Source of the DNA: Streptococcus sp. VT 162
Lineage (GTDB): Bacteria > Bacillota > Bacilli > Lactobacillales > Streptococcaceae
NCBI GenBank assembly: GCA_000688775.2
Contig: CP007628.2
Location: 1,116,001 to 1,180,000 of the forward strand
Direction: 5' to 3'
Length of the DNA stretch: 64,000 nt
The notes below the pieces were generated by a model. The model ran no database searches and had not been told where the DNA came from. It worked only from the letters and a program-made list of their open reading frames with translations. Position numbers and translations under genes: made by a program. Shown piece after piece: positions 45,210 to 55,907 of the stretch. Numbering within the stretch: position 1 is the stretch's first letter; each line of letters starts with the position of its first letter.

Positions 45210-45276
45210 TTGATTTTTGAAGCGGTTTCATATACAATAAAACCATCACATTTTTGATTTATGAACTAAAATGTGA
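45210..45276 (+). promoter_or_regulatory. ald promoter and a downstream inverted repeat
   Basis: The -35 TTGATT (45210-45215) and -10 TACAAT (45233-45238) are 17 bases apart, and the spacer contains TTGAAGCGGTTTCAT. That resembles a CcpA cre site with two mismatches in the left half. Just downstream a 9+9-bp inverted repeat, TCACATTTT-N13-AAAATGTGA (45246-45276), looks like an operator or a 5' UTR hairpin. Confidence 0.6.
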
Positions 45277-45317
45277 CAACTAAAACAAGACCGTCAATTG
45301 AAAGGTAGGTTATCTCT

Positions 45318-46430
45318 ATGTTAATCGGAATCCCAAAAGAAATTAAAAATAACGAAAACCGCGTTGCCCTCACTCCTGCTGGCGTCCATAGTTTAGTCAG
45401 CCGTGGACATCGTGTCCTCATCGAAACAAATGCTGGTCTAGGTTCAGGATTTACTGATGCTGACTATCAAAAGCAAGGAGCTGAGATTGTCGCTACTGCT
45501 GCTGAAGCTTGGGCTGCCGAGTTGGTCGTGAAAGTAAAAGAACCACTAGCTTCTGAATATGGTTATTTGCGCGACGATCTTCTCCTCTTCACCTACTTGC
45601 ACATGGCCGCTGCTCCAGAATTAGCAGATGCTATGCTAGCAGCAAAAACAACAGGAGTTGCCTATGAAACTGTTCGTGATAATCAAGGACAACTACCACT
45701 CCTCGTTCCTATGAGTGAGGTTGCTGGTCGTATGGCTGTTCAAATCGGAGCCCACTTCCTTACTAAGCAAGCTGGTGGTTCTGGTGTCCTACTAGGTGGT
45801 GTACCAGGCGTTCCAAAAGGAAAAGTAACTATCATCGGTGGTGGTGTCGTCGGTACACATGCTGCCCGCATTGCCCTTGGTCTTGGTGCTCAAGTGACTA
45901 TTTTAGATATCAGCGCTAAGCGTCTCTCGGTTCTAGAAGAAGTCTTTGGAAACCAAATTCAAACTCTTATGTCTAATTCATTCAACATCGAAGCAAGTGT
46001 GAGAGATGCTGATGTGGTGATTGGTGCAGTTCTCATCCCTGGTGCCAAAGCACCGAAATTGGTGACAGATGAGATGGTCAAACAAATGCGTCCAGGCTCT
46101 GTCATCGTTGATGTTGCCGTTGACCAAGGTGGCGTTATCGAGACAGCTGACCGTGTGACAACGCACGATGAACCTGTCTATGAAAAATACGGTGTTCTCC
46201 ACTATGCCGTTGCCAATATCCCTGGTGCAGTTGCTCGTACCTCTACTATCGCCCTAACCAATGTCACTCTTCCTTATATCGAAGCTCTGGCTGGCAAAGG
46301 ATTCGCACAAGCAATTGCTGAAGATGAAGGCTTGCGTCAAGGTGTGACCACTTATAAAGGTTACTTAACCAGCCTCCCAGTTGCTCAAGGACTCGATAAA
46401 GATCATACTTCTATCAACGAACTTGTTTAA
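45318..46430 (+). CDS. ald: Alanine dehydrogenase
   Basis: A 370-residue NAD-dependent dehydrogenase that converts alanine to pyruvate and ammonia. Its start [18 protein letters not shown] and active-site Lys in [11 protein letters not shown] are typical. The NAD-binding motif is [18 protein letters not shown]. It is single, on the plus strand, complete, and ended by a strong terminator shared with phoH. Confidence 0.95.
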   Translation: MLIGIPKEIKNNENRVALTPAGVHSLVSRGHRVLIETNAGLGSGFTDADYQKQGAEIVATAAEAWAAELVVKVKEPLASEYGYLRDDLLLFTYLHMAAAPELADAMLAAKTTGVAYETVRDNQGQLPLLVPMSEVAGRMAVQIGAHFLTKQAGGSGVLLGGVPGVPKGKVTIIGGGVVGTHAARIALGLGAQVTILDISAKRLSVLEEVFGNQIQTLMSNSFNIEASVRDADVVIGAVLIPGAKAPKLVTDEMVKQMRPGSVIVDVAVDQGGVIETADRVTTHDEPVYEKYGVLHYAVANIPGAVARTSTIALTNVTLPYIEALAGKGFAQAIAEDEGLRQGVTTYKGYLTSLPVAQGLDKDHTSINELV

Positions 46431-46444
46431 AGCTATACACTCAT

Positions 46445-46477
46445 TAAAAAAGAGCAGTTCAAATTGAACTGCTCTTT
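46445..46477. terminator. Bidirectional terminator between ald and phoH
   Basis: A 15-bp perfect stem with a one-base centre (AAAAGAGCAGTTCAA and its complement) flanked by A and T runs, serving both convergent genes. Confidence 0.92.
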
Positions 46478-46479
46478 TG

Positions 46480-47466
46480 CTATTCTGTTTCTTGGTTCTT
46501 TTCTTCAACCTTAACTGGAGCCGGTTCATAAGCTCGGATAATCTGAGCGACAACTGGATGGCGAACCACATCCTTGGCTGAAAAATGAACAAAGTCGATT
46601 TGGTGAATGTTCTTGAGCTTTTCTTGAGCATCAATCAAACCGGACTTAACATTACGTGGCAGGTCAATCTGGCTGATATCTCCATTGACAATCATCTTCG
46701 AATTAAAGCCTAAACGAGTCAAGAACATCTTCATCTGCATGATGGTCGTATTTTGTGCCTCATCGAGAATGACAAAGGCATCATCCAAAGTCCGGCCACG
46801 CATATAGGCAAGGGGCGCGATTTCGATAATCTCACGCTCCATGAGACGGGTCGTTTGGTCTTTCCCGAGAATCTGATACAAGGCATCATAAACTGGTCGA
46901 AGATAAGGATCGACCTTCTCCTTGAGATCACCCGGAAGAAATCCTAGACTCTCACCTGCTTCCACTGCTGGACGAGTAAGGATAATCCGCTTGACCTGCC
47001 CGCGTTTAAGGGCAGTCACTGCCAAGGTCACTGCAAGAAAGGTCTTCCCTGTCCCTGCAGGTCCGATTCCAAAGGTCACATCATGCTGTTTGACACTGTC
47101 CACATAAAGCTTTTGACCCAAGGTTTTGACACGAATTGGTTTCCCAGTATTGTCCTTGATAATTTCTTCTTCGTAAAGGGCGACAAACTTGTCGATTTCA
47201 TCGTTTTTGACCATGCTAATCGCAGTCACCACATCTGGCGTGCCGACTGTCATTCCACGATTTACCAAGACCATCAAAGCCTGAATAACCTGACGGGCTT
47301 CCTCACAGGCAGACTCTTCTCCGATAACCTGCACAATCTCCGTACGAGCATGAATCACCACATCGAGCTCTTCTTCCATCAAACGAAGATGGCGCTCATT
47401 GGAACCAAAAAGATGGAACAAGTCATCTGGATGACTCAGTTGAATGTCTATTGAATGTTCCTTCAA
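46480..47466 (-). CDS. phoH: PhoH-like ATPase
   Basis: A 328-residue PhoH protein. The P-loop is GPAGTGKTFLAV and Walker B is VILDEAQNT. A KH-like N-terminal part (about 30-90) precedes the ATPase. PhoH proteins bind RNA and are often paired with YbeY, though here ybeY lies elsewhere. It sits upstream of the ald terminator. Confidence 0.93.
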   Translation of the reverse strand: MKEHSIDIQLSHPDDLFHLFGSNERHLRLMEEELDVVIHARTEIVQVIGEESACEEARQVIQALMVLVNRGMTVGTPDVVTAISMVKNDEIDKFVALYEEEIIKDNTGKPIRVKTLGQKLYVDSVKQHDVTFGIGPAGTGKTFLAVTLAVTALKRGQVKRIILTRPAVEAGESLGFLPGDLKEKVDPYLRPVYDALYQILGKDQTTRLMEREIIEIAPLAYMRGRTLDDAFVILDEAQNTTIMQMKMFLTRLGFNSKMIVNGDISQIDLPRNVKSGLIDAQEKLKNIHQIDFVHFSAKDVVRHPVVAQIIRAYEPAPVKVEEKNQETE

Positions 47467-47546
47467 ATAAAGAACCTCTCTAATCCGTTTATTTCTTTTT
47501 ATTATAGCAAAGAGAACAATAAAATACTAGCCTCATCTCATTGTCT

Positions 47547-47762
47547 CTAGTGTTCTAAGTATTCTTGCCAGATGGCGTCAAAGTCTCCTAGGTTAAAAGA
47601 GAAGCTGGCATGCTCCTCCAAAAAGCGACTCACCTCATCAAAATCATCCGTGTGTTTTGGAAAAGCTGACTCCTCAAAAGCGAGATCTGCCAAGATGGCT
47701 TTTGGGCTATTACTTTTAGGATTGCGCTCGGTCATGAGCCAAGTGTAAAATGATTTTCTCAA
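47547..47762 (-). CDS. YozE-family (UPF0346) protein
   Basis: A 71-residue protein, [20 protein letters not shown] onward, of the YozE family with a SAM-like fold. The function is unknown. Its ATG overlaps the stop of the GrpB gene by four bases. Confidence 0.85.
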   Translation of the reverse strand: MRKSFYTWLMTERNPKSNSPKAILADLAFEESAFPKHTDDFDEVSRFLEEHASFSFNLGDFDAIWQEYLEH

Positions 47763-48364
47763 TTCTTTCTCCTATCAAGAGTTTTTTGATGACACTTTTC
47801 TGATTCTTGAAAATTACTGGACTTAGCCTCTGAAACGTAGTGGTTTATAAAATCTGTTTTAGCATCTGTATAGGCGTCTCGATTGTGTTCAAATTTTTTC
47901 CACAAACTTAGTTTTAATTCCTGATACGCTTGGGCGATATCAGGATGCTGGCAGAGATAATCTCTAAAATAAATCTCGTCATGATCTCCCGTCATTCGCA
48001 AATGTAAATGAAAAACTTTCTCAGCAAATCCCTGATCTGTATATCCTTTATTTAGCGAAATCCTGTTAGGACTCTCTGACATCACTAGCCAACCATTCTT
48101 CACCAATAAATCCCTAACTCTTGCTAAATCCTCTATTCTACCTACTTCTAACAGAATATCAACGATATTTTTGGCCCAAATATTAGGGATAGCAGTGCTA
48201 CCGATATGTTCTATTCTTTTAATAACATTTGTACCCAATATTTTTTTCAGATTTGCTTTTTCCGATTCATACCAGTCTTTCCACTCTGGCTTGTGCTCTA
48301 CTAAAAAAATCGGAAAAAGTTGCCAGAGTTCCTCTAAACTCATTTCTTCAAGTTTCTTTATCAT
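47759..48364 (-). CDS. GrpB family protein (UPF0157)
   Basis: A 201-residue GrpB (UPF0157) protein. The nucleotidyltransferase-like motif is [22 protein letters not shown]. GrpB proteins are related to MNT/HEPN antitoxin folds, but no toxin gene is adjacent, so I regard it as a housekeeping member. It lies 11 bases downstream of cvfB and overlaps the YozE gene. Confidence 0.85.
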   Translation of the reverse strand: MIKKLEEMSLEELWQLFPIFLVEHKPEWKDWYESEKANLKKILGTNVIKRIEHIGSTAIPNIWAKNIVDILLEVGRIEDLARVRDLLVKNGWLVMSESPNRISLNKGYTDQGFAEKVFHLHLRMTGDHDEIYFRDYLCQHPDIAQAYQELKLSLWKKFEHNRDAYTDAKTDFINHYVSEAKSSNFQESEKCHQKTLDRRKN

Positions 48365-48375
48365 GTCTATAAGGC

Positions 48376-49230
48376 CTAAATCAACTCTGTCCCAAACTGG
48401 TCTTGCTTGATTTTGCCAGCCTTCATCAAGCCACCGAGTGCTTTCTTGAACTGACCTTTAGAGATACCAAAGGTTGCCTTGATATCGTCAGGAGATGACT
48501 TATCATTCAAGGTCATGAAACCGCCATTGCTTTCCAAGTAGGTCAAAATCATCTGGGCATCATTTTCCAACATTTCAAAAGAACGTGGTTTGAGGGAGAG
48601 GTTAAGAGTACGGTCCACTTCACGGAAACCGATGACACGCGCATCTAACACTTGCCCCAAACGTGGCTCTGCGTAGCGTTCACTTGGGTGAATGAAACCA
48701 AGCATGTTATTCTCTGGCAGGTAAACAAAAGTTCCCGATAGCTTGAGGCGGTAAACAATGGCTGGCCAGTTTTGGTTCTGCATGTTGTTGTAGGCAGGAC
48801 GAGCCAAACGTTGGAAGTCTTCCTGATAAGCCAAAACTCCCCAGATACGATCTTTCTTGTCTACTTCTAGACGGATGTAGAGTTTGTCGCCCTTCTTGGG
48901 CCAGAGCTCTTTTAGTTCAGGTAGGATATCCAGTGACACTACGATTTCTTTATCAGGTAGACCGGTATCGACAAAGACACCCAAGTCCTTACGAACTTCT
49001 GTTACGGTTCCCCAACCAAATTGGTCCTGAGTGGCAGTCACTTCTAGAGTGGTCAGACGGAGTTTTTGCTTCATATCCGTGTAGGCAAAACCTTTGACCG
49101 AATCCCCTACCGTATGCTGACCTTCTTCCTTGGCAAGGGCGTAAGTCTGACCATCCTTTTGCACAAAGTAAAAACGGTCATTTTCATCGATGATGAGTCC
49201 AACGATAAAACTTGCAAGATTTGTATTCAT
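48376..49230 (-). CDS. cvfB: RNA-binding virulence regulator CvfB (S1 domains)
   Basis: A 284-residue protein with tandem S1 RNA-binding modules and a C-terminal winged-helix-like part (LNDKSSPDDIKATFGISKGQ). S. aureus CvfB has the same layout and affects virulence factor production. The start is the ATG 49228-49230 (MNTNLASFIVGLIIDENDR) preceded by AAGGAAAT; the longer frame has no family support. Confidence 0.88.
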   Translation of the reverse strand: MNTNLASFIVGLIIDENDRFYFVQKDGQTYALAKEEGQHTVGDSVKGFAYTDMKQKLRLTTLEVTATQDQFGWGTVTEVRKDLGVFVDTGLPDKEIVVSLDILPELKELWPKKGDKLYIRLEVDKKDRIWGVLAYQEDFQRLARPAYNNMQNQNWPAIVYRLKLSGTFVYLPENNMLGFIHPSERYAEPRLGQVLDARVIGFREVDRTLNLSLKPRSFEMLENDAQMILTYLESNGGFMTLNDKSSPDDIKATFGISKGQFKKALGGLMKAGKIKQDQFGTELI

Positions 49231-49289
49231 ATTTCCTTCTTTCGAATAAAACTCAGCCAGCAATGCCAACTGAGTTTTTCTGTTTATTT

Positions 49290-49847
49290 TTAGACTTCCA
49301 AGATTTCTTTTTCTTTATTGGCAGTCATGTCGTCGATGTGTTTCACAGCATCGTCTGTTACTTTTTGAATATCTTTTTCAAGAGTCTTCAATTCGTCTTC
49401 AGTGATTTCTTTTGCTTTTTCTTGTTTCTTAGCTTCATCCATAGCATCACGACGGATATTGCGGACAGCCACTTTAGCATTTTCACCGACCTTCTTCACT
49501 TCTTTGGCAAGGTCACGACGAGTTTCTTCTGTAAGAGCTGGGATAACCAAGCGGATCACAGAACCGTCATTAGCTGGTGTAATACCAAGATCAGAAGCGT
49601 TCAAGGCACGTTCGATGTCTTTCAATGAAGACTTGTCAAATGGTGTTACCAACAAGACACGCGCTTCTGGAATAGTAATTGAAGCGATTTGGTTAAGAGG
49701 AGTTTCGACTCCATAGTATTCTACATGGATACGGTCTAGCAAGCTTGCGTTGGCACGACCGGCACGGATACCACCAAATTCACGAGCAAGTGATTGATGA
49801 GACTGGGTCATTCTCTCTTTTGCTTTTTCTACAATTGCATTAGCCAT
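49290..49847 (-). CDS. frr: Ribosome recycling factor
   Basis: A 185-residue [23 protein letters not shown], with [16 protein letters not shown] and [14 protein letters not shown]. It splits the post-termination ribosome with EF-G. The start is the ATG 49845-49847; 23 upstream residues overlap pyrH and are excluded. It follows pyrH after seven bases, the usual order. Confidence 0.98.
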   Translation of the reverse strand: MANAIVEKAKERMTQSHQSLAREFGGIRAGRANASLLDRIHVEYYGVETPLNQIASITIPEARVLLVTPFDKSSLKDIERALNASDLGITPANDGSVIRLVIPALTEETRRDLAKEVKKVGENAKVAVRNIRRDAMDEAKKQEKAKEITEDELKTLEKDIQKVTDDAVKHIDDMTANKEKEILEV

Positions 49848-49854
49848 AATTTTC

Positions 49855-50592
49855 TTATTCCTTTTCTTCGATATTGTTTGAAACTGTTGTTCCGATATTT
49901 TCACCAAATACGACACGTTTGATGTTGCCTGGTTGGTTCATATTGAAGACAACCAAGTCAATGTCGTTGTCCATAGAGAGGGTTGAAGCAGTTGAGTCCA
50001 TGATACGAAGACCTTTATTGATAACATCACGGTGGGTCAATTCTTCAAACTTAACAGCTGTCTTGTCTTTCTTAGGATCGGCATTGTAAACACCGTCTAC
50101 GCCATTTTTAGCCATAAGGATGGCATCCGCTTCGATTTCAGCTGCACGAAGGGCTGCTGTTGTATCTGTTGAGAAGTAAGGTGAACCAATTCCAGCACCA
50201 AAGATAACGATGCGGCCTTTTTCAAGGTGGCGAAGGGCACGTCCACGTACGTAAGGTTCTGCCACTTGTTGCATAGCAATGGCAGTTTGCACACGCGTAT
50301 CGACACCAACTTGCTGCAATGAATCTGCCATCACAAGAGCATTCATCACGGTCCCAAGCATTCCAGTGTAATCTGCCTGAACACGGTCCATTCCTGCTTC
50401 TGCAGCAGGTTCTCCGCGCCAGAGATTTCCTCCACCAATAACAAGGGCAATTTCGATACCTAAGCTATGAACTTCTTGAATCTCTTTTGCGATTGTTTGA
50501 ACTGTCTGGATATCAATCCCTACGCCACGTTCACCGGCAAGGGCTTCACCTGATAACTTGATTAAAATACGTTTATACTTGGGATTCGCCAT
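49855..50592 (-). CDS. pyrH: UMP kinase
   Basis: A 245-residue amino-acid-kinase-fold UMP kinase that makes [38 protein letters not shown] and [17 protein letters not shown] are diagnostic. It precedes frr. The GTG/ATG start [10 protein letters not shown] is normal. Confidence 0.98.
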   Translation of the reverse strand: MANPKYKRILIKLSGEALAGERGVGIDIQTVQTIAKEIQEVHSLGIEIALVIGGGNLWRGEPAAEAGMDRVQADYTGMLGTVMNALVMADSLQQVGVDTRVQTAIAMQQVAEPYVRGRALRHLEKGRIVIFGAGIGSPYFSTDTTAALRAAEIEADAILMAKNGVDGVYNADPKKDKTAVKFEELTHRDVINKGLRIMDSTASTLSMDNDIDLVVFNMNQPGNIKRVVFGENIGTTVSNNIEEKE

Positions 50593-50675
50593 TTTTACTC
50601 TCCTTTTTTTATCCTACCTATTTTATCACAATTTCTAAGATTTTTATAGTATCATGAGCAATTCTTTCAAAAAAA

Positions 50676-52010
50676 TTAAACCGTTAAAAATTCCTCTAAG
50701 TCGGTAAGAGCACGCTCTGCAATTTTTTCATAACGAGCTTTTTTATCACGGATACGCTCGCCTTCCAATTCCTTGATAATCCCAAAATTGACATTCATTG
50801 GTTGGAAATGTTTGCTATCAGCGTGAGTGATGTAATGAGCCAGACTTCCAATCGCTGTGGTCTCTGGGAAGATAGCTTCACTTTCACCCTTAAAGAGACG
50901 AGCTGCGTTAATACCTGCAACCAAGCCTGAAGCTGCTGACTCAACATAGCCTTCTACACCCGTCATTTGACCAGCAAAGAAGAGGTTTGGTTGTTTCTTA
51001 GAACGGTAAGTCTGTTCAAGAAGATTTGGTGAATCCATATAAGAATTGCGATGCATGACCCCATAACGGACAAACTCAGCATTTTCAAGACCTGGAATCA
51101 TTTGGAAGACACGCTTTTGTTCTCCCCATTTGAGGTGGGTCTGGAAACCGACGATATTGTAGAGGCTACCAGCCGCATTATCCTGACGAAGCTGGACAAC
51201 TGCATAAGGGGTTTTGAATTCGCCATCACGAGGCCCCGTATAGTCGTCTGGGTACTCCAGACCGACTGGTTTCATGGGACCATAAAGCATGGTTTTAATG
51301 CCACGCTTAGCCATGACTTCGATTGGCATACAACCTTCAAAGTACTTTTCTTTTTCAAACGAATTGAGCTGTGCTTCTTCCGCATTGACCAAGGCTTCAT
51401 GGAAATCCATAAACTCTTGCTTGGTCATTGGAGCATTGAGGTAGGCCGCCTCTCCCTTGTCATAACGAGACTTGAGATAGACCTTGCTCATATCAATGGT
51501 GTTGACATCGATAATCGGCGCCGCCGCATCGTAGAAATAGAATCCATCCCCATCATTAAGGGCATGAATCTTTTCAGCTAAGGCATCACTAGTCAAAGGA
51601 CCAGTAGCGACAACTGTAATAACATCCGTTGGCAATTCTGTAATTTCATCACGAACCACCTCAATCAAGGGGTGGTTGGCTACTTTTTCGGTCACCATTT
51701 GGGAGAAGCCGTCACGGTCCACCGCAAGGGCACCGCCCGCAGGAACACGTGTAGCTTCAGCAGATTCCAAGATAACAGAACCCAAGCGACGCATTTCTTC
51801 CTTGAGAAGCCCAACGGCATTTGTCAAAGCATCCCCACGTAAGGAATTGGAACAAACCAATTCAGCAAAATTGTCTGTTTTGTGCTGAGGTGTTGACTTG
51901 ACCCCACGCATTTCATAAAGTTTAACTGGAATACCACGTTCTGCGATTTGATAAGCAGCTTCAGACCCTGCCAAACCTGCTCCGATAACATTGATATAAG
52001 ATTGAGACAC
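50676..52010 (-). CDS. trmFO: tRNA (uracil-54-C5) methyltransferase TrmFO
   Basis: A 444-residue folate- and FAD-dependent methyltransferase that makes ribothymidine at tRNA U54. The FAD site is [19 protein letters not shown], and C-terminal FAD motifs are [21 protein letters not shown] start it at the GTG 52008-52010 (nine bases after AGAGGT), giving the usual length; the 24-residue upstream extension is not conserved. The promoter TATACT (52106-52111) overlaps the end of the rsmI terminator region. Confidence 0.95.
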   Translation of the reverse strand: MSQSYINVIGAGLAGSEAAYQIAERGIPVKLYEMRGVKSTPQHKTDNFAELVCSNSLRGDALTNAVGLLKEEMRRLGSVILESAEATRVPAGGALAVDRDGFSQMVTEKVANHPLIEVVRDEITELPTDVITVVATGPLTSDALAEKIHALNDGDGFYFYDAAAPIIDVNTIDMSKVYLKSRYDKGEAAYLNAPMTKQEFMDFHEALVNAEEAQLNSFEKEKYFEGCMPIEVMAKRGIKTMLYGPMKPVGLEYPDDYTGPRDGEFKTPYAVVQLRQDNAAGSLYNIVGFQTHLKWGEQKRVFQMIPGLENAEFVRYGVMHRNSYMDSPNLLEQTYRSKKQPNLFFAGQMTGVEGYVESAASGLVAGINAARLFKGESEAIFPETTAIGSLAHYITHADSKHFQPMNVNFGIIKELEGERIRDKKARYEKIAERALTDLEEFLTV

Positions 52011-52105
52011 GACACTAATACCTCTTTGGGTGGAAACCAAGTCCAAATAAAAACAAGCTACTAGACTATTTGACACCCACAAATCTTTCTAATTTTTCTT
52101 CTACT

Positions 52106-52140
52106 AGTATAACAAAAAAAGGGAAGAAGGAAAACTTCCC
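52106..52140 (-). promoter_or_regulatory. rsmI terminator joined to the trmFO promoter
   Basis: GGGAAG/CTTCCC (52121-52140) and T7 end rsmI on the minus strand. The -10 box TATACT of trmFO (52106-52111) begins two bases after the T run. Confidence 0.75.
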
Positions 52141-52143
52141 TGT

Positions 52144-53022
52144 TTAGTCATTTTCTTGATCTTCTTCCCAATCGTGGTAGGCAGCGTAGAGCTGACTCTT
52201 ATTCCACTGGTAGAGTTTTGCAACTTCCTTTATGGCTTGATTTTTCTTCATGCCTTGCTGGATACGAGATTGGATTTCTGAAAACAAGTCCTCCTCGTCC
52301 TTTTCTTCCACATCCTGACTGGCGCCTTCAACGATGAGAAGGCATTCACCCTTGAGTGGCGTTTCAGCAATACTTTCTAGTAGCTCTGAAATCTTTCCTC
52401 GTTGGTATTCTTCATAGATTTTGGTTAATTCTCTAACCAAGACCACCGAGCGGTCGCCGTAGACTGCTAGCATATTTTCTAGCGTATCCGCTACACGATG
52501 GGGCGATTCATAGAAAATCTGAGTTTCTGGATAATCTTTTTTCAAGTCGAAAAATTGCTTTTGCTGGCCTGATTTTCTCGGTAAGAAACCGTAAAAGATA
52601 TGTGGTTGTGGTGCTAGGCCACTGGCAATCAAGGCAGAAATTCCAGCAGAGGCACCCGGAACGGTAACAACTGCAATCTCTTCCCCGATAGCTGACTTAA
52701 CTAAATCATGACCAGGATCTGAGATACTAGGCAGACCCGCATCTGATACCTGAGCAATACTTTGTCCAGCTTTCAAAAACTCAATCAAATCAGGAATTTT
52801 TTCCTTGGCGTTGTGCTCATGGAAACTGATCTGCTTGGTCGAAATGTCAAAATGCTTGAGCAAAAGACCCGTATTGCGAGTATCCTCAGCAGCAATCCAG
52901 TCCACCTCTTTCAAGGTCTGGATGGCACGAAAGGTAATATCGTCTAGATTGCCAATCGGCGTTGCCACTAGATAAAGTTTGCCATATGGAGACTGCCCCT
53001 TAAAACTTTTTTGAATCTGCAT
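52144..53022 (-). CDS. rsmI: 16S rRNA (cytidine-1402-2'-O)-methyltransferase RsmI
   Basis: A 292-residue SPOUT/tetrapyrrole-methylase-fold enzyme. YLVATPIGNLDDITFRA and AQVSDAGLPSISDPG are diagnostic SAM-site motifs. It methylates the decoding centre of 16S rRNA. It begins two bases after yabA ends and follows the DNA replication genes holB and tmk. Confidence 0.95.
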   Translation of the reverse strand: MQIQKSFKGQSPYGKLYLVATPIGNLDDITFRAIQTLKEVDWIAAEDTRNTGLLLKHFDISTKQISFHEHNAKEKIPDLIEFLKAGQSIAQVSDAGLPSISDPGHDLVKSAIGEEIAVVTVPGASAGISALIASGLAPQPHIFYGFLPRKSGQQKQFFDLKKDYPETQIFYESPHRVADTLENMLAVYGDRSVVLVRELTKIYEEYQRGKISELLESIAETPLKGECLLIVEGASQDVEEKDEEDLFSEIQSRIQQGMKKNQAIKEVAKLYQWNKSQLYAAYHDWEEDQEND

Positions 53023-53024
53023 GC

Positions 53025-53342
53025 CTACTCCCTGTACAACAACTCGTCACAGAACATACATTCCTCGTCCTGTTCTCGGCGTTGTCCATAAAAATCATTA
53101 CAAACGTGAAACCCGTCCTTATAGATTCGACGGACGCTTTCACGAACATGCTTGGCCTTAACGGGTGTATCTGCTTCTACCTCGCCCAAGCGTTCGCGCA
53201 ACTTACTATTTTCCAAGCGAAGAGCTGTATTTTCCTCTACCAGGCTCTTGAGATTTTTCTTGATGGCTTCCACATCGGCCAAGGTCACCAGTAACTGTTG
53301 GGAAAAATCATCCAGCGCGTCAAATAATTCTTTTTTGTCCAT
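53025..53342 (-). CDS. yabA: Replication initiation control protein YabA
   Basis: A 105-residue protein that binds DnaA and the sliding clamp to limit re-initiation. An N-terminal coiled coil (about 1-60) precedes the zinc-binding C-terminus ([11 protein letters not shown] and CMFCDELL, giving one His and three Cys). It is next to holB, the gene for the clamp-loader delta' subunit, with a BOX repeat between them. Confidence 0.93.
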   Translation of the reverse strand: MDKKELFDALDDFSQQLLVTLADVEAIKKNLKSLVEENTALRLENSKLRERLGEVEADTPVKAKHVRESVRRIYKDGFHVCNDFYGQRREQDEECMFCDELLYRE

Positions 53343-53378
53343 AAACCAGCCCTTTCCTTTCTATATCGTTCATTTTTA

Positions 53379-53456
53379 ATACTCAATGAAAATCAAAGAG
53401 CAAACTAGGAAACTAGGCGACGTTGACGTGGTTTGAATTTGATTTTCGAAGAGTAT
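53379..53456. repeat. BOX-type element (boxA-boxC, no boxB)
   Basis: A 78-bp element from ATACTCAATGAAAATCAAAG to the end GATTTTCGAAGAGTAT. This matches the boxA and boxC ends of pneumococcal BOX repeats joined directly, without a boxB. It is directly beside the holB stop codon and ahead of yabA. BOX elements are mobile and form RNA stem-loops that can alter expression of neighbours. Confidence 0.85.
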
Positions 53457-53460
53457 GAGT

Positions 53461-54351
53461 TTATATTTCTTTCAAGACCAGATATTCCATGACATTTTGA
53501 AAGCTGACATTAGCCTGCCACATTTTTCTAGCTTCCAGCAAATCTTGTAAAATCTGTCGAATTCTTGCTTGCAAGAGGTCCTGTCCACAGAGCACTTCGA
53601 GGATTCGCAAGACCTGATCTTGTTTTTCCTTGTCATCTGCTAAGCTGGCTAATTTAGCAACTTGCAGATAACTTTCTTTTCTCTTAGCTAATAACCAGGT
53701 CAGCAGGCGTTCACTCTCTTCCACCAAGGTCCAAAAACTTGCCTGATTTGCCAGTTTTTCTGCTTCAAAACGTGACTGACAAAAATGGGCTAAAAGAGTC
53801 GCTTTTTTCTTAACCAGTCCCATTTGTTCTAGGAGCAAGATGAGCTTTTCTTCTTGCTTTTTAAAGTGAAAAATCTGGGTCCGACTCCGGATAGTTGGCA
53901 ACATCTTTTCCTCATCGCTGGTCAAGAAAAAAATATAAACTTCACTCTGGGGTTCTTCGATGACCTTGAGCAGAGAATTAGCCGCGTTAGGATGCATTTT
54001 CTCCGCCTGCTCGATAATAAAAACCTGTTGCTGACTTTCAATCCCTGCTTGGGAAAACTGACCCACTAATTCTCGAATCCGTTCTGTCTTGATGACCTGA
54101 TTGACTGGCTTAATCAAGGTAACATCGGGAAATTCTTCCTGTTCAATCAGCTTACAGTTTCGGCATTTCTCACATGGTAGAACGCCTACTTTATCCGTAC
54201 AAAAGAGGCTCTTAGCCAAAAACTGCGCCATTTCCAAGCTTCCAAAGAATCCCGAAAAGAGATAGGCGTGATTGAGCTGGTCTTGTTCTAGGATACGGAC
54301 AAAGCGGTCAAACTGGTCTGGCTGCCAAGCCTTTAGTTGATCTTGTTTCAT
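53461..54351 (-). CDS. holB: DNA polymerase III, delta' subunit
   Basis: A 296-residue clamp-loader subunit. It has an AAA+ core with the zinc cluster ([18 protein letters not shown]) and the Lys-rich [14 protein letters not shown] segment; the ATP-binding P-loop is degenerate, as in delta'. It overlaps tmk by four bases (ATGA), giving the tmk-holB operon. Confidence 0.93.
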   Translation of the reverse strand: MKQDQLKAWQPDQFDRFVRILEQDQLNHAYLFSGFFGSLEMAQFLAKSLFCTDKVGVLPCEKCRNCKLIEQEEFPDVTLIKPVNQVIKTERIRELVGQFSQAGIESQQQVFIIEQAEKMHPNAANSLLKVIEEPQSEVYIFFLTSDEEKMLPTIRSRTQIFHFKKQEEKLILLLEQMGLVKKKATLLAHFCQSRFEAEKLANQASFWTLVEESERLLTWLLAKRKESYLQVAKLASLADDKEKQDQVLRILEVLCGQDLLQARIRQILQDLLEARKMWQANVSFQNVMEYLVLKEI

Positions 54352-54986
54352 TTATCCAAGCCCATTCTATCAAACAAGACAGCCTTGGTCGTTTCCACAA
54401 CTTGCTCCAAAGGAAGACTCGCATCAATCTTGACAATGCGATTTCCTTCTTTGTCCAGAAGAGAAAGGTAACCTTGACGAACTTTCTTGTGCAAGTCCAA
54501 GCCTTCCAAGTCCAAACGATTGACCTCGCGATCACTATTGGCAGCAATGCGAGCCAGTCCTTCTTCCACCTCAATGTCAAAATAGAGGGTCAAATCGGGT
54601 TTAAGGCCATCTGTCGCAAAGTGATTGAGCCAATCAATGGCAGCAATATCCAAGCCACGGCCAAATCCCTGATAAGCAACAGAACTATCGATGAAGCGGT
54701 CCATAATGACCAACTTGCCATCTTCAAGTGCTGGAAGAACTTTTTCTACCAAATGCTGTCTGCGACTGGCGATATAGAGAAGAAGCTCTGTTTTAGGATC
54801 CATCTGCGTATGACTTGGATCCAAAATCACTTCCCTAATCTTCTCCCCGATCAAGACTCCGCCAGGTTCACGGGTCGTCAACACTTCTACTCCTTTTTCC
54901 TCTAAAATTGGGAGTAGAGTCTCTAAAACACTGGTCTTTCCTGCTCCCTCTGGTCCCTCAAAAGAGACTAAAAATCCTTTTGACAT
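54348..54986 (-). CDS. tmk: Thymidylate kinase
   Basis: A 212-residue kinase that phosphorylates dTMP. The P-loop is [14 protein letters not shown], with TREPGG and [16 protein letters not shown] further on. It begins the tmk-holB-yabA-rsmI series, typical of Firmicutes. Confidence 0.97.
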   Translation of the reverse strand: MSKGFLVSFEGPEGAGKTSVLETLLPILEEKGVEVLTTREPGGVLIGEKIREVILDPSHTQMDPKTELLLYIASRRQHLVEKVLPALEDGKLVIMDRFIDSSVAYQGFGRGLDIAAIDWLNHFATDGLKPDLTLYFDIEVEEGLARIAANSDREVNRLDLEGLDLHKKVRQGYLSLLDKEGNRIVKIDASLPLEQVVETTKAVLFDRMGLDK

Positions 54987-55078
54987 GTCTAACTCATTTC
55001 TTTTTTACTATCTTCTATTCTATCAAAAAAATAGATTTTTGTGACAATCTTTTTGCGTCTTCTCCATTTAATCGACCA

Positions 55079-55108
55079 TAAAAGAGGCTGGGAGTCACCC
55101 AACCTCTT
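55079..55108 (-). terminator. Terminator of proBAC
   Basis: Stem AAGAGG-TGGG with CCCA-CCTCTT (55082-55108) and a T run on the minus strand, just after the proC stop. Confidence 0.8.
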
Positions 55109-55904
55109 ATTTACCTAATTCTTGTGTTCGTTTGTAGGCTTGCTGAACTGCGTCCATGACTGTGCCTCTAAAGGCATGTTCTTCCAGACTTGCTACACCA
55201 GCGATAGTCGAACCACCTGGACTGCAAACTTGGTCTTTCAAGACCGCAGGATGTTGCTGACTTTCCAGAACCATTTGTCCAGCTCCAACTACTGTTTGGG
55301 CTGCCATTTTCAAAGCCGTTTCTCGTGGCAATCCTGACTGAACACCTGCATCTGCCAAAGCCTCGATAAAGAGGTAGACAAAGGCTGGCCCACAACCTGC
55401 AAGACCTGTCGCCGCATCAATTAAGTCATCCCCAAGCTCAACCAATAGACCCGCATTGGCTAAAAGCTGACAAAAGAGTTCACCGTCCTCAGCAAGACAG
55501 TTTGCTGACATGGCATAACTAATCACCCCTTGACCGATAGCCACTGGAGTATTGGGCATGATGCGAATGATACGATGTTGACTTGGGATAAGACTAGCTA
55601 GTTTTTCCAAAGTCAATCCAGCTGCCATGGAAATCAAAAGAAGACTCTCTCTTTTTTCAAGGATGGTCTGGTATTGAGAAAGCAAGTCTGAGAACTGAGC
55701 AGGCTTAACTCCTAGAAAAATCACATCTGCTTCTGCGAAGATTTCGTCATTGCTGGAAGCCTGACCACCAAAGTTAGCAATGAAAGCATCTACTTTTGCT
55801 TGACTACGATTGGCAAGGAGAATCTGAGCACCCGTCTTGGCCTGCAAGACAGCCTTGGCCAAACTAGCACCCATATTCCCCAAACCGACAAATCCAATCT
55901 TCAT
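55107..55904 (-). CDS. proC: Pyrroline-5-carboxylate reductase
   Basis: A 265-residue enzyme for the last step of proline synthesis. MKIGFVGLGNMGASLAKAVL is the NAD(P) motif, and GGSTIAGVASLEEHAFRG lies near the C-terminus. It starts three bases after proA, the last gene of proB-proA-proC. Confidence 0.96.
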   Translation of the reverse strand: MKIGFVGLGNMGASLAKAVLQAKTGAQILLANRSQAKVDAFIANFGGQASSNDEIFAEADVIFLGVKPAQFSDLLSQYQTILEKRESLLLISMAAGLTLEKLASLIPSQHRIIRIMPNTPVAIGQGVISYAMSANCLAEDGELFCQLLANAGLLVELGDDLIDAATGLAGCGPAFVYLFIEALADAGVQSGLPRETALKMAAQTVVGAGQMVLESQQHPAVLKDQVCSPGGSTIAGVASLEEHAFRGTVMDAVQQAYKRTQELGK

Positions 55905-55907
55905 CTC

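Noticed and set aside
47759..48364. Toxin-antitoxin pair at the GrpB-family gene
   Set aside because: The next gene is a YozE-family protein, not a HEPN toxin, and both have widespread housekeeping homologues.
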